From: Flagellimonas amphidinii
GTDB lineage: Bacteria; Bacteroidota; Bacteroidia; Flavobacteriales; Flavobacteriaceae
Assembly: GCF_013090115.1 (NCBI RefSeq)
Contig: NZ_JABFNN010000040.1
Coordinates: 34,800 to 98,799 of the forward strand
Reading direction: 5' to 3'
Length of the DNA stretch: 64,000 bases
The notes beneath the pieces were generated by a model, which worked only from the letters and a program-made list of their open reading frames with translations, did no database searches and was not told the DNA's origin. Numbering within the stretch: the stretch's first letter is position 1; every line of letters begins with the position of its first letter. Of this stretch, positions 27,783-35,993 are shown piece by piece. The position numbers and the translations under genes are program-made.

Positions 27783-28562
27783 TTATTTTGTTCCAATAAT
27801 TAATTCTACTTCGGTAGATTCTAAACTTGGTTTAAGTTCTCCTTTTGCAATTATGTTTATTAGTTTAAAAGACTCAAAAATACCATTAACTCGTTTCGGG
27901 TAGTCTTTTGAATTTACACATATTATTACTCCTTCTTTTGGAACTGTATACATAGCTTGATTAATCCCATTTACTTTCCAATTGGCTAATTCAAATAATT
28001 CTTTAATTTCATGAGCAAATTTAAATGATTCTGAATCTCCCATAATAGAGGTTAAAGTTAACTCTGAACCTTTAAATCTTTTTAGGATTCCTAGTATTTG
28101 AATTTTGTCGTATTCAGAGACGCCTCTAGAAACAGTTTTTAAACCAATATTTTCTAGCGCATTTCTACTTTTGGAAATTTCTTTTGCTGAAAATTCTGTG
28201 AGAGTCAAATATTTCTCTTGACTTTTATTTAAATCATGAAGTCTAATAATCAATGAGTCATTTTGAAACTTTATTTGATTCAAGTCTTTATTTCTTATTT
28301 TTATTTCAGTATTTAATTCTTGATTTATACTATCAATTCGGTTGAATCTGTTTTTTTGTTCAGATAGTTCTTCTTGGTGTTTAACTTCATCAAGTCTTTT
28401 GTTTTTGTTGTTGTCAATAAACGCAAACCAAATAGATCCTAGACCTAATGTTAGAATAAAAATACCTATTCTAAATTTTTTCTTTTTTGATTTCACGAGA
28501 TAGTCAACTAGAAATTGAAATATCAACGCCAAAGAAGAAATAATTATTAAAGATATTTCCAT
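27783..28562 (-). CDS. Membrane-anchored coiled-coil protein of unknown function, in a cassette-like insertion
   Basis: A 259-residue protein with two N-terminal membrane helices (about 1-20 and 31-49), a lysine/asparagine-rich coiled coil (about 55-130) and a compact C-terminal domain (about 150-259: GILKRFKGSELTLTSIMGDSESFKFAHEIKELFELANW, then TVPKEGVIICVNS). I do not recognise a named family; the C-terminal part looks like a small Rossmann-like sensory domain. The gene is noticeably more AT-rich than its neighbours. It sits between direct copies of a 58-bp repeat and inverted GTTGGCAA/TTGCCAAC edges, inserted between the nitrilase and rluB. Probably accessory. Confidence 0.7.
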   Translation of the reverse strand: MEISLIIISSLALIFQFLVDYLVKSKKKKFRIGIFILTLGLGSIWFAFIDNNKNKRLDEVKHQEELSEQKNRFNRIDSINQELNTEIKIRNKDLNQIKFQNDSLIIRLHDLNKSQEKYLTLTEFSAKEISKSRNALENIGLKTVSRGVSEYDKIQILGILKRFKGSELTLTSIMGDSESFKFAHEIKELFELANWKVNGINQAMYTVPKEGVIICVNSKDYPKRVNGIFESFKLINIIAKGELKPSLESTEVELIIGTK

Positions 28563-28589
28563 TTAATGTTAGTTTATAATGTTTGCCAA

Positions 28590-28647
28590 CGTTTAAGATA
28601 CGGTCTCGTTTTAATGAGCTATATCGATCGATAAGTGAAGTTACAGG
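28590..28647 (+). repeat. 58-bp repeat, copy 1
   Basis: Begins CGTTTAAGATACGGTCTCG and ends GATAAGTGAAGTTACAGG. It matches the reverse complement of 41951-42008 at 55 of 58 positions by my alignment, with weaker similarity continuing for about 20 nt. It lies between the cassette gene start and rluB. Confidence 0.85.
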
Positions 28648-28724
28648 TTTTTGAGCTAAAATTCCTACTGTGATTGATTAATAGGTAAACATTTAGCTTT
28701 CATTTTAAACCCTTAAAAAAGAAC

Positions 28725-28732
28725 TACCTTTG
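28725..28732 (+). promoter_or_regulatory. Promoter -7 element TACCTTTG before rluB
   Basis: TACCTTTG fits TAnnTTTG exactly, 18 nt before the rluB ATG, giving a very short leader. The -33 element is not clear. Confidence 0.45.
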
Positions 28733-28749
28733 CAAAAATTTTATGACTG

Positions 28750-29592
28750 ATGGCGAAATCAGACAATAACAGCAATAGAAGACCATCCCGAAGGGATGGC
28801 GGAGGCAACCCCAAAAAACAATACGGTAAAAACCGCTACAGTTCTGAAAAGAAGAGCGTTCCTCCTAAAAAATCCAATCCCAACGAAATACGTTTGAACC
28901 GCTATATTGCCAATGCGGGCATTTGTTCCCGAAGGGAAGCGGACACCTATATTGCTGCTGGCAATGTTTCCGTTAACGGCAAAGTGGTTACGGAGATGGG
29001 TTACAAAGTGAAACTTACCGATGATGTTCGTTTTGATGGAAGGAAACTAAATCCCGAAAAAAAAGAATATATACTCTTGAACAAGCCCAAGAACTTTATC
29101 ACCACCACGAGTGATGAAAAGGGTAGGAGAACGGTTATGGAATTGATTTCCAATGCCTCCAAAGCGCGTTTGTTGCCCGTTGGGAGGTTGGATAGAAATA
29201 CCACAGGCCTGTTATTGTTCACCAACGACGGGGATTTGAACAAAAAACTGACCCATCCCACCCACGGCGTGCGGAAAATTTACCATGTGTTTTTGGATAA
29301 AAGTTTGTCCTTGGCGGACCTGCATAAAATTGAAGCCGGTTTGGAACTGGAAGATGGCCCTGTACAAGTGGACAGTGTAAGTTTTATTCAAGGAGCACCC
29401 AAAAGGGAAGTGGGCATACAAATCCATAGTGGGCGTAACCGCATTGTCCGAAGAATTTTTGAACACTTGGGGTATGAGGTAACCAAATTGGACCGGGTCA
29501 TTTTTGCAGGTTTGACCAAAAAAGACCTCCCAAGAGGTCATTGGCGCCACCTAACCGAGCAAGAAGTGGTGAATCTAAAGATGATCAAGTGA
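28750..29592 (+). CDS. rluB: RsuA/RluB-type rRNA pseudouridine synthase
   Basis: A 280-residue enzyme isomerising uridine in 23S rRNA. A basic disordered N-terminus (about 1-45, rich in R, K, N, S) precedes an S4 RNA-binding domain (about 48-95: RLNRYIANAGICSRREADTYI) and the catalytic domain (about 105-240) with PVGRLDRNTTGLLLFTNDG, whose Asp in GRLDRNT is the nucleophile. NRIVRRIFEHLGYEVTKLDRV completes the signature. RluB is preferred over RluE/F or RsuA by overall form and by the S4 domain. It may originally have continued the mevalonate operon before the cassette inserted. Confidence 0.88.
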   Translation: MAKSDNNSNRRPSRRDGGGNPKKQYGKNRYSSEKKSVPPKKSNPNEIRLNRYIANAGICSRREADTYIAAGNVSVNGKVVTEMGYKVKLTDDVRFDGRKLNPEKKEYILLNKPKNFITTTSDEKGRRTVMELISNASKARLLPVGRLDRNTTGLLLFTNDGDLNKKLTHPTHGVRKIYHVFLDKSLSLADLHKIEAGLELEDGPVQVDSVSFIQGAPKREVGIQIHSGRNRIVRRIFEHLGYEVTKLDRVIFAGLTKKDLPRGHWRHLTEQEVVNLKMIK

Positions 29593-29609
29593 TTGAATCA
29601 TTGAAGTTC

Positions 29610-29879
29610 TCACCGGTGGAATTGACAATGTATACTTGGGAAACTTTGGAATTGATTGCTTAACTTTCGATTAAAAAGAATTTCAAATGTATCTTTCCCG
29701 TTTCTGCCGTGTATTATTCCCTCTTTTGGACCTTGGTCAGGTTAATGTTATGGAGTTGTAGGTATTCATCCCAGGAGTCTTCCTAATATTTGGAATCCCA
29801 AAATAATGTTCCGTTGAAATCGAATATGATTCCGCTTTTTCCTATAAAAAGTATTAACTGAATCAATTTTTGCGGACAT
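29610..29879 (-). pseudogene. Decayed, truncated HAD-family hydrolase
   Basis: Reading the minus strand from an ATG at 29879, fragments in three shifted frames align end to end as one HAD N-terminus: MSAKIDSVNTFYRKK, then GIIFDFNGTLFWDSKY (from 29833, HAD motif I with the nucleophile Asp), then EDSWDEYLQLHNINLT (from 29782), then IHGRNGKDTFEILFNRKLSNQ (from about 29714), ending at TGA 29610. Each join needs a frameshift, and the remaining two-thirds of a HAD protein is missing. It is clearly a dead gene remnant. This remnant accounts for most of the 377-bp gap between rluB and the DHFR-family gene. Confidence 0.75.
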
Positions 29880-29969
29880 GGTGCTGCAATACACTATAAC
29901 CCTCTTGAATGATTTTTTGATAATGATACGTGAAGTTCGGAAAAATTCACATACTTAAATTTGATGGGT

Positions 29970-30527
29970 TTATTTTATGTCATAGGTCAAAATTTGAAGA
30001 CCGTCGTCAAAAGATTCCTTTTTCATAAGGTTCCAATGGGCTTTTGCGGTTGAACTTCCAAATAATTTGGTTCCTTCCCCAAGTATAATGGGGTTTAGTT
30101 TAAGTTTTAATTGATCGATCAATCCATTTTCCAGAAGCCATCCCGCAAACTGCCCTCCTCCACATAAATAAATATCTGATTTGGAGTTGTTCTTTATTTC
30201 TTTTACTCTTTGGATATTCATTTTTTCAATATGAACCCTTTCAGAAAGGGTGTCAACCTTTAGTGAATCTGAAAAAATATGGTGCTCCATGTTTGGATAT
30301 GCAGGCTGCCCGGGTTCAAGTCCATATTGATAACCGAACTCATAGGTTTTTCTTCCCATGATTACGGTATCTAGCTCGGCAATATCCGATTGATATTTTG
30401 CCACTCCTTCACCTTGTAAAATGAATTGGCTTATATCATCATTCTTGCCCGAAATGTATCCGTCCAACGAACTTGCCACGTAATAGATAATGTCTCTTGT
30501 CTGTATGCCGTTTTTTTGAATTGTCAT
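29970..30527 (-). CDS. Dihydrofolate reductase-like (RibD C-terminal) family protein
   Basis: A 185-residue protein of the RibD_C/DHFR-like superfamily (YwjB/YyaP type). It has IIYYVASSLDGYISGKNDD at the N-terminus, VIMGRKTYEFG in the middle and DIYLCGGGQFAGWLLENGLIDQLKLKLNPIILGEGTKLF as the NADPH-binding end. Members are putative NADPH-dependent reductases; true folate activity is doubtful. Monocistronic. Between it and argH (30528-30759) I see no gene or structured element. Confidence 0.88.
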   Translation of the reverse strand: MTIQKNGIQTRDIIYYVASSLDGYISGKNDDISQFILQGEGVAKYQSDIAELDTVIMGRKTYEFGYQYGLEPGQPAYPNMEHHIFSDSLKVDTLSERVHIEKMNIQRVKEIKNNSKSDIYLCGGGQFAGWLLENGLIDQLKLKLNPIILGEGTKLFGSSTAKAHWNLMKKESFDDGLQILTYDIK

Positions 30528-30759
30528 AGTAAAATGATATTAGATGGAATCTGGTTGAATTTTATTGAAATAGTTCAGTGCGTAAGACGATACTCATAAA
30601 AATTCTACCAAATATGGGTACAGAATTGACGGATAGACCCTATGGATTGATGGATTCTAATTTTGGTGTCAGAAGACCATGCTTAAGGATCTTTACCAGT
30701 AATTTAATTGGCAATGATGGACACAACATAGGAACTGACCAAAAATCAAGATGAACTTT

Positions 30760-32043
30760 TTACATCAATATTTTTTCCATTTTCCCTTGGATTTCCTCTA
30801 AACATAATTGTCCTAAACTGCCTTCATGGGTATGCTGGATGTCTTTTTTGGGTTTAAAATTGCCATTTTCAATGGCCTTGCCCATGGTTTTGTATGCATC
30901 TCTAAAAGGCATTCCACTTTTAACCAGTTCGTTCAAAGTATCCACACTGAAGAGGTAATCGTATTTGGCATCATCCAAAATGTTGGGATTTACCTTAATC
31001 TCCTTTAAACTAAAGGTCATAAGCTCCAAACAAGCTTTTATATCCTGTATGGCGGGTACAATGACTTCTTTTACCAATTGCAAATCTCTATGGTAACCAC
31101 TCGGAAGATTATTGGTGATCAAGGTCAACTGATTGGGTACTGCTTGAATTTTATTGCACTTGGCCCTGATCAACTCAAAAACATCCGGATTTTTTTTGTG
31201 GGGCATAATACTACTTCCCGTAGTCAGTTCATTGGGAAAGGAGATAAAATCAAAGTTTTGGCTCATGTACAGGCAAATGTCCATCGCTAACTTGGAGAGC
31301 GTTGCTGCAACGCTAGAGATGCCAAAAGCGGTAGCTTTTTCAACCTTTCCACGTCCCATCTGGGCAGCCACCACATTGTATTTGAGCGTTTCAAACCCCA
31401 TTTCTGTGGTTGTAAAGCTTCGGTCAATAGGGAAGGAACTACCGTAACCAGCGGCACTGCCCAAAGGGTTTTGGTCTGCTATTTTGTAGGCTGCCTGTAC
31501 AAAGTATAGATCGTCCACCAGACTTTCAGCATAGGCAGAAAACCAAAGCCCAAAAGAAGAGGGCATGGCTATCTGTAAGTGGGTATAACCGGGCAATAAA
31601 ACAGCTTTGTGTTTATCGGCAAGTTCCAATAAGAGGTCAAAAAGTGATTTTACCTCATTTTTGATTTCAGATAATTCATCCTTTAAAAAAAGTTGCATGG
31701 CAACCAACACTTGGTCATTTCTGGATCGTGCGGTATGTATTTTTTTTCCGGTGTCACCCAACTTTTCGGTCAATAAAAACTCAATTTTGGAATGCATATC
31801 CTCAAAATCCTGTTCAATGGTGAATTCCCCTTTTTCAATGGATTTTGAAATGACATCAAGTTCCTTGACCAAATCTTTTGCTTCGGACGCTGTCAGTAAC
31901 CCAACTTTGGCTAACATTTTGGCGTGGGCCTTCGATGCAATAACATCATATTTGGCCAAAAGTAAATCCAACTCCCTATCGTTGCCAACAGTAAAATGGT
32001 CTATTTTTTTGTCAGTACTGAATCCTTTATCCCAGAGTTTCAT
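30760..32043 (-). CDS. argH: Argininosuccinate lyase
   Basis: A 427-residue fumarase/aspartase superfamily enzyme that splits argininosuccinate to arginine and fumarate, the last step. The signature GSSIMPHKKNPD, the THLQIAMPSSFGLWFSAYAE segment and HTARSRNDQVLVAMQLF are all present. It is the last gene of the arginine operon, 42 nt after the deacylase. Slightly shorter than the roughly 460 residues common elsewhere, as usual in Bacteroidota. Confidence 0.95.
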   Translation of the reverse strand: MKLWDKGFSTDKKIDHFTVGNDRELDLLLAKYDVIASKAHAKMLAKVGLLTASEAKDLVKELDVISKSIEKGEFTIEQDFEDMHSKIEFLLTEKLGDTGKKIHTARSRNDQVLVAMQLFLKDELSEIKNEVKSLFDLLLELADKHKAVLLPGYTHLQIAMPSSFGLWFSAYAESLVDDLYFVQAAYKIADQNPLGSAAGYGSSFPIDRSFTTTEMGFETLKYNVVAAQMGRGKVEKATAFGISSVAATLSKLAMDICLYMSQNFDFISFPNELTTGSSIMPHKKNPDVFELIRAKCNKIQAVPNQLTLITNNLPSGYHRDLQLVKEVIVPAIQDIKACLELMTFSLKEIKVNPNILDDAKYDYLFSVDTLNELVKSGMPFRDAYKTMGKAIENGNFKPKKDIQHTHEGSLGQLCLEEIQGKMEKILM

Positions 32044-32085
32044 AATTTTCAGTTATTGGTTTTACAAGTGTCAATGGACAATAGT

Positions 32086-33156
32086 TTATTGTAAAAATCC
32101 AGAAAGGATTTTGATGTATAGGTTTATTCCTTCTTCAATTTCTTGAACATAAATGAATTCATTGGCCGAGTGCGATCGTGTACTGTCTCCAGGCCCCAGC
32201 TTTACCGATTGGCAACTGAGAGCTGCTTGGTCTGACAGTGTAGGGGAGCCATAGGTTTTTCTGCCCAACGCAATCCCGCTTTTGACCAAATCATGCTCAG
32301 GGTCAATGGCTGACGAATTCAAACGAAGCGAACGAGGGGTCATTTTACAAGGCGCTTCCTTATTTAGTATTTCTGCAATTTCTTGATTGGAATAACAATC
32401 GTTCACCCGAACGTCCACAACCAAATCAACTTGGGCCGGAACCACGTTATGCTGACTGCCGGCACTGATTTGGGTTACGGTTAATTTCACCTCTCCCAAA
32501 GCATCTGAAACTTTTTCAAATGAACATCCCTTGAACCAGTTCAACACTTCAATGGTGTTATAAATGGAATTGTTATTATTGGGATGCGCAGCATGCGAGG
32601 GAGTTCCTTCAACCACAGCATCAAAGACGACCAATCCTTTTTCTGCAATGGCCAGATCCATTAAAGTAGGCTCTCCAACAATGGCCACATCAATTTTTGG
32701 CAAAATGGGCAATAGAGCGGTCAAACTTTTGTCTCCGGCATCTTCTTCCTCGCCGGTTGCCGCCATGATTATATTATGACTTAGGTTTTCTTCTTCGTAA
32801 AAATGTACAAAAGTGGCTAAAAGCGATACCAAACAGCCTCCCGCATCGTTACTTCCCAAGCCGTACAATTTACCATCTTCAATATGCGGATTGAATGGGT
32901 CTTTAGTGTAAGCGGTATTGGGTTTTACGGTGTCATGATGCGAATTGAGAAGGAGTGTGGGTTTACTTTCATCAAAATGTTTGTTGTATGCATAGATGTT
33001 ATTGAATTGCCTTTGGGTAGTAACTCCAAAACCCTGCAACCACTTTTCAATGGCGTCTCCGGTTTTGTCCTCTTCACCTGAAAAGGAAGGTGTTGCAATC
33101 AGCTTTGTCAATAATTCGATTGCTTTTTTGGATAAGCTGTCTTGATCTATTTTCAT
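32086..33156 (-). CDS. argE: M20-family N-acyl-ornithine/citrulline deacylase
   Basis: A 356-residue zinc-dependent M20 peptidase-fold enzyme. Metal ligands are visible in LLLNSHHDTVKP, GLGSNDAGGC and ATGEEEDAG, with the lid domain near SHAAHPNNNNSIYNTIE. In this operon with an ArgF'-type transcarbamylase it most likely removes the N-acyl (probably succinyl or acetyl) group from acyl-citrulline rather than from acyl-ornithine. It overlaps argB by 4 nt. The substrate assignment rests on pathway knowledge from Bacteroides. Confidence 0.88.
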   Translation of the reverse strand: MKIDQDSLSKKAIELLTKLIATPSFSGEEDKTGDAIEKWLQGFGVTTQRQFNNIYAYNKHFDESKPTLLLNSHHDTVKPNTAYTKDPFNPHIEDGKLYGLGSNDAGGCLVSLLATFVHFYEEENLSHNIIMAATGEEEDAGDKSLTALLPILPKIDVAIVGEPTLMDLAIAEKGLVVFDAVVEGTPSHAAHPNNNNSIYNTIEVLNWFKGCSFEKVSDALGEVKLTVTQISAGSQHNVVPAQVDLVVDVRVNDCYSNQEIAEILNKEAPCKMTPRSLRLNSSAIDPEHDLVKSGIALGRKTYGSPTLSDQAALSCQSVKLGPGDSTRSHSANEFIYVQEIEEGINLYIKILSGFLQ

Positions 33157-33932
33157 AGCGTCAACGTTGTATAATTTGAGTTCCCTTCCTCGAACATACT
33201 ACTATTTCCGATGCATACTTTGGAAACTTGATTTCTAAGGGCATAAAAACAATTGTGCATTTTGGGAAGCATTCCCTCGTTGATGACCTTCTGGGCCAAG
33301 AGTTGTTCGTATTTTTTGGTGTTGATGTTTGTTATTACCGAGTTTTCATCGGTCACATCTTTGAGAACCCCATTTTTTTCAAAACAATAATAAAGTGTAG
33401 TATCGAATTGATCAGACATTCCTATTGCGATTTCTGATGCGATGGTATCAGCGTTGGTATTGAGCAGCTGCCCTTTACCATCATGTGTCAATGCACAAAA
33501 AACAGGGGTTAAACCGGACTGTAATATTTTGAAGATACTGTAAGTGTTCACTTTGTCCACATCACCCACATATCCAAAGTCCACTTCATTGACCAACCTT
33601 TTATAAGCTCTGATAATATTGGCATCCGCACCACTTAATCCTACTGAGTTTACCCCAAGGGATTGTAATTGGGCCACAATTTTTTTATTGACCAATCCTC
33701 CATAGACCATAATGGCAATATCCAGGCAGTTGGCATCTGTAATTCTTCGTCCGTTGACCATTTTGGACTCAACACCGAGAGCTTCTCCAATTTCTGTGGC
33801 TTTTCTACCTCCTCCATGGACCAATATCTTGTTACCTGGCATTTTAGAGAATAAATGCAACAAATAATGAAGTTCTTTGACATCCTCAATAAGGTTGCCT
33901 CCAATTTTTACTATTGAAAGATTTTGTTTCAT
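33153..33932 (-). CDS. argB: N-acyl-glutamate kinase
   Basis: A 259-residue amino-acid kinase family enzyme phosphorylating N-acetyl- or N-succinyl-glutamate. It has SIVKIGGNLIED, KILVHGGGRKATEIGEALG, the SVGLSGADANIIRAYKR segment and LNTNADTIASEIAIG near the ATP site. It overlaps argE and argF' by 4 nt on each side, a tightly coupled arrangement. Acetyl versus succinyl specificity cannot be told from the sequence alone; Bacteroidota relatives use succinyl intermediates. Confidence 0.93.
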   Translation of the reverse strand: MKQNLSIVKIGGNLIEDVKELHYLLHLFSKMPGNKILVHGGGRKATEIGEALGVESKMVNGRRITDANCLDIAIMVYGGLVNKKIVAQLQSLGVNSVGLSGADANIIRAYKRLVNEVDFGYVGDVDKVNTYSIFKILQSGLTPVFCALTHDGKGQLLNTNADTIASEIAIGMSDQFDTTLYYCFEKNGVLKDVTDENSVITNINTKKYEQLLAQKVINEGMLPKMHNCFYALRNQVSKVCIGNSSMFEEGNSNYTTLTL

Positions 33933-34867
33933 AATGTTTCCAATATTTTTTTCAGTACAATCTGTGCTGAAAAGGTTCTATTATTGGCTTGTTCTACTAC
34001 TAGGGAATGGTCACTGTCCAAAACAGCGTCCTCAACCACTACATTTCTTCTGACGGGCAGGCAGTGCATGAATTTGGCATTTCCCAATTTTTCTTGGGTC
34101 AGCATCCATTCTGGATCTTGGGACACTATCTGCCCATAGTTGGAATAACTGCTCCAATTTTTTACATAGACAAAATCAGCATCCGCTAACGCCTTTTTTT
34201 GGTCATATTCAATGGTACAACCTTTGGTTATTTCTGGATTTAGTTCATAACCCTCCGGATGGGTGATGACAAATTCAGCATCCTGAAATTTCATCATTTT
34301 CACAAAGGAATTGGCAACGGCATGAGGCAAGGCCTTGGGATGCGGAGCCCAGGATAAAACTATTTTGGGTTTGGATTTGGGTTTATGTTCTTCCAATGTA
34401 ATGGCATCTGCTAAAGCTTGCAAGGGGTGTGCTGTGGAGCTCTCCATGTTCACCAAAGGAATTGTAGCATATTTGGCAAAGCCATTGAGAACTTCTTCGG
34501 CTTCGTCCTTGGCTTTGTCCTCTAGTTTTGCAAATGCCCTTATCGCCACAATATCGCAATATTGGGATACTACTTGTGCAGCCTCTTTGATATGTTCCGA
34601 AGTACCTTGATCCATAATGGTGCCATCACCAAACTCAAGGGCCCAACCTTCATTGCCAAAATTCATGACCATTACTTCCATGCCTAAGTTCATGGCTGCT
34701 TTTTGTGTGCTTAAACGGGTACGCAAACTGTTGTTGAAAAATAGCAGACATATGGTTTTATCCTTCCCAAGGGATTTATCTTGCAAAGGATTTTGTTTTA
34801 AGTTGATCGCTTCCTCAACCCAAACGGGCAGAGAATCAATAGCATTTATGTTGAGGTAATTTTTCAT
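33929..34867 (-). CDS. argF': N-acyl-ornithine carbamoyltransferase (ArgF'-type)
   Basis: A 312-residue transcarbamylase of the N-acetyl/N-succinyl-ornithine branch. The carbamoyl phosphate loop reads FFNNSLRTRLSTQKAA, where ordinary ArgF has STRT. MHCLPVRRNVVVEDAVLD is also typical of this branch. Ser90 in DQGTSEH sits at the position that, as I recall, is Pro90 in Bacteroides fragilis succinylornithine transcarbamylase and Glu92 in the Xanthomonas acetylornithine enzyme. A small residue there is expected to allow the succinyl group. It overlaps argD and argB by 4 nt each. Confidence 0.9.
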   Translation of the reverse strand: MKNYLNINAIDSLPVWVEEAINLKQNPLQDKSLGKDKTICLLFFNNSLRTRLSTQKAAMNLGMEVMVMNFGNEGWALEFGDGTIMDQGTSEHIKEAAQVVSQYCDIVAIRAFAKLEDKAKDEAEEVLNGFAKYATIPLVNMESSTAHPLQALADAITLEEHKPKSKPKIVLSWAPHPKALPHAVANSFVKMMKFQDAEFVITHPEGYELNPEITKGCTIEYDQKKALADADFVYVKNWSSYSNYGQIVSQDPEWMLTQEKLGNAKFMHCLPVRRNVVVEDAVLDSDHSLVVEQANNRTFSAQIVLKKILETL

Positions 34868-35991
34868 TCCAGTTCTTGTTTTAAGGCATCAAAAAATGTG
34901 TCAATTTGATTTTTGGTAATATTGAGGGCAGGTAGAATTCTTAGCAGCTTTTTGTTTTTAGCCGCTCCGGTGAAAATATGTTGGTTGTAGATCAGTCTTT
35001 TTCGTAGATCAGCCACTTCAAAATCAAATTCCAAGCCCAACATTAAGCCTCTTCCCTTTATATTTTTAATCTGTGGAATTTCTAATGCTTTCTTTTTTAG
35101 GTAAGCTCCTTGCTCCTCAGCATTCTGGATTAAATGCTCCTTTTCCATCACTTCCAGAACAGCCAGGGTGGCGGCGCAGGCTAAATGGTTTCCACCGAAA
35201 GTGGTGCCTAAAAGTCCGTAAGAAGCTTTAAAAGATTCATGGATAAGGACTCCTCCCACCGGAAAACCATTCCCCATACCTTTGGCTATGGTGATGATGT
35301 CTGGTTTGATATCATGGTGTTCAAAAGCAAAGAATTTTCCAGTTCTCCCAAAACCGCATTGGACTTCATCTGCAATAAGGACGACTCCTTCGGATTTACA
35401 CTTTTTTGCAATCAATTGATAGAACTCTGTAGAAGGTTCATCCAATCCACCTACACCTTGAATGGTTTCCAAAATAACTGCGCAATAAGCACCTGAACTA
35501 ATTTCCTTTTCAAAAGCCTCTGAATCATTAAAAGGAAGAAAAGTCACTTTCTGTTGTTGGTTGATCGGGGCATTGATGGCAGGATTGTCCGTAGTGGCCA
35601 CAGCAGCGGAAGTTCGTCCGTGAAAACTGTTGGTGAAAGCAATTACCTTGGATTTTCCAGTATGAAATGAAGCCAATTTCAGTGCATTTTCGTTAGCCTC
35701 TGCACCGGAATTGCACATGAATAGATTGTACTCTTCGCAATGAGCCAATGAGCCCAATTTTTTGCCCAGTTCTTGTTGTAATGGGTTTTGGACCGAATTA
35801 CTATAAAATCCGAGTTTCTTCAATTGTTCTCCAACTTTGCTCACATAATGTGGGTGCGAATGACCAATGGAAATCACAGCATGGCCACCATACAGGTCTA
35901 AATAACTGATGCCTTTGTCGTCCACCACTTCCAAGCCACTGGCGGAAACAGGGGTTACATCATAAAGGGGGTATACATCAAACAATTCCAT
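34864..35991 (-). CDS. argD: N-acyl-ornithine aminotransferase
   Basis: A 375-residue class-III PLP aminotransferase making N-acyl-ornithine from the semialdehyde. FMCNSGAEANENALKLA binds cofactor phosphate, IADEVQCGFGRTGKFFAFE carries the Asp facing the pyridine nitrogen, and the Schiff-base Lys is in TIAKGMGNGFPVGG. The length is normal. It overlaps argF' by 4 nt and follows proC by 2 nt. Operon context separates it from GABA or ornithine aminotransferases. Confidence 0.94.
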   Translation of the reverse strand: MELFDVYPLYDVTPVSASGLEVVDDKGISYLDLYGGHAVISIGHSHPHYVSKVGEQLKKLGFYSNSVQNPLQQELGKKLGSLAHCEEYNLFMCNSGAEANENALKLASFHTGKSKVIAFTNSFHGRTSAAVATTDNPAINAPINQQQKVTFLPFNDSEAFEKEISSGAYCAVILETIQGVGGLDEPSTEFYQLIAKKCKSEGVVLIADEVQCGFGRTGKFFAFEHHDIKPDIITIAKGMGNGFPVGGVLIHESFKASYGLLGTTFGGNHLACAATLAVLEVMEKEHLIQNAEEQGAYLKKKALEIPQIKNIKGRGLMLGLEFDFEVADLRKRLIYNQHIFTGAAKNKKLLRILPALNITKNQIDTFFDALKQELE

Positions 35992-35993
35992 TC

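Noticed and set aside
29610..29879. beta-phosphoglucomutase missing from the glucan locus
   Set aside because: The HAD remnant's DFNGTLFWDS motif I differs from the pgmB-type DLDGV pattern as I know it, and it lies 12 kb away, so I do not link it to GH65.
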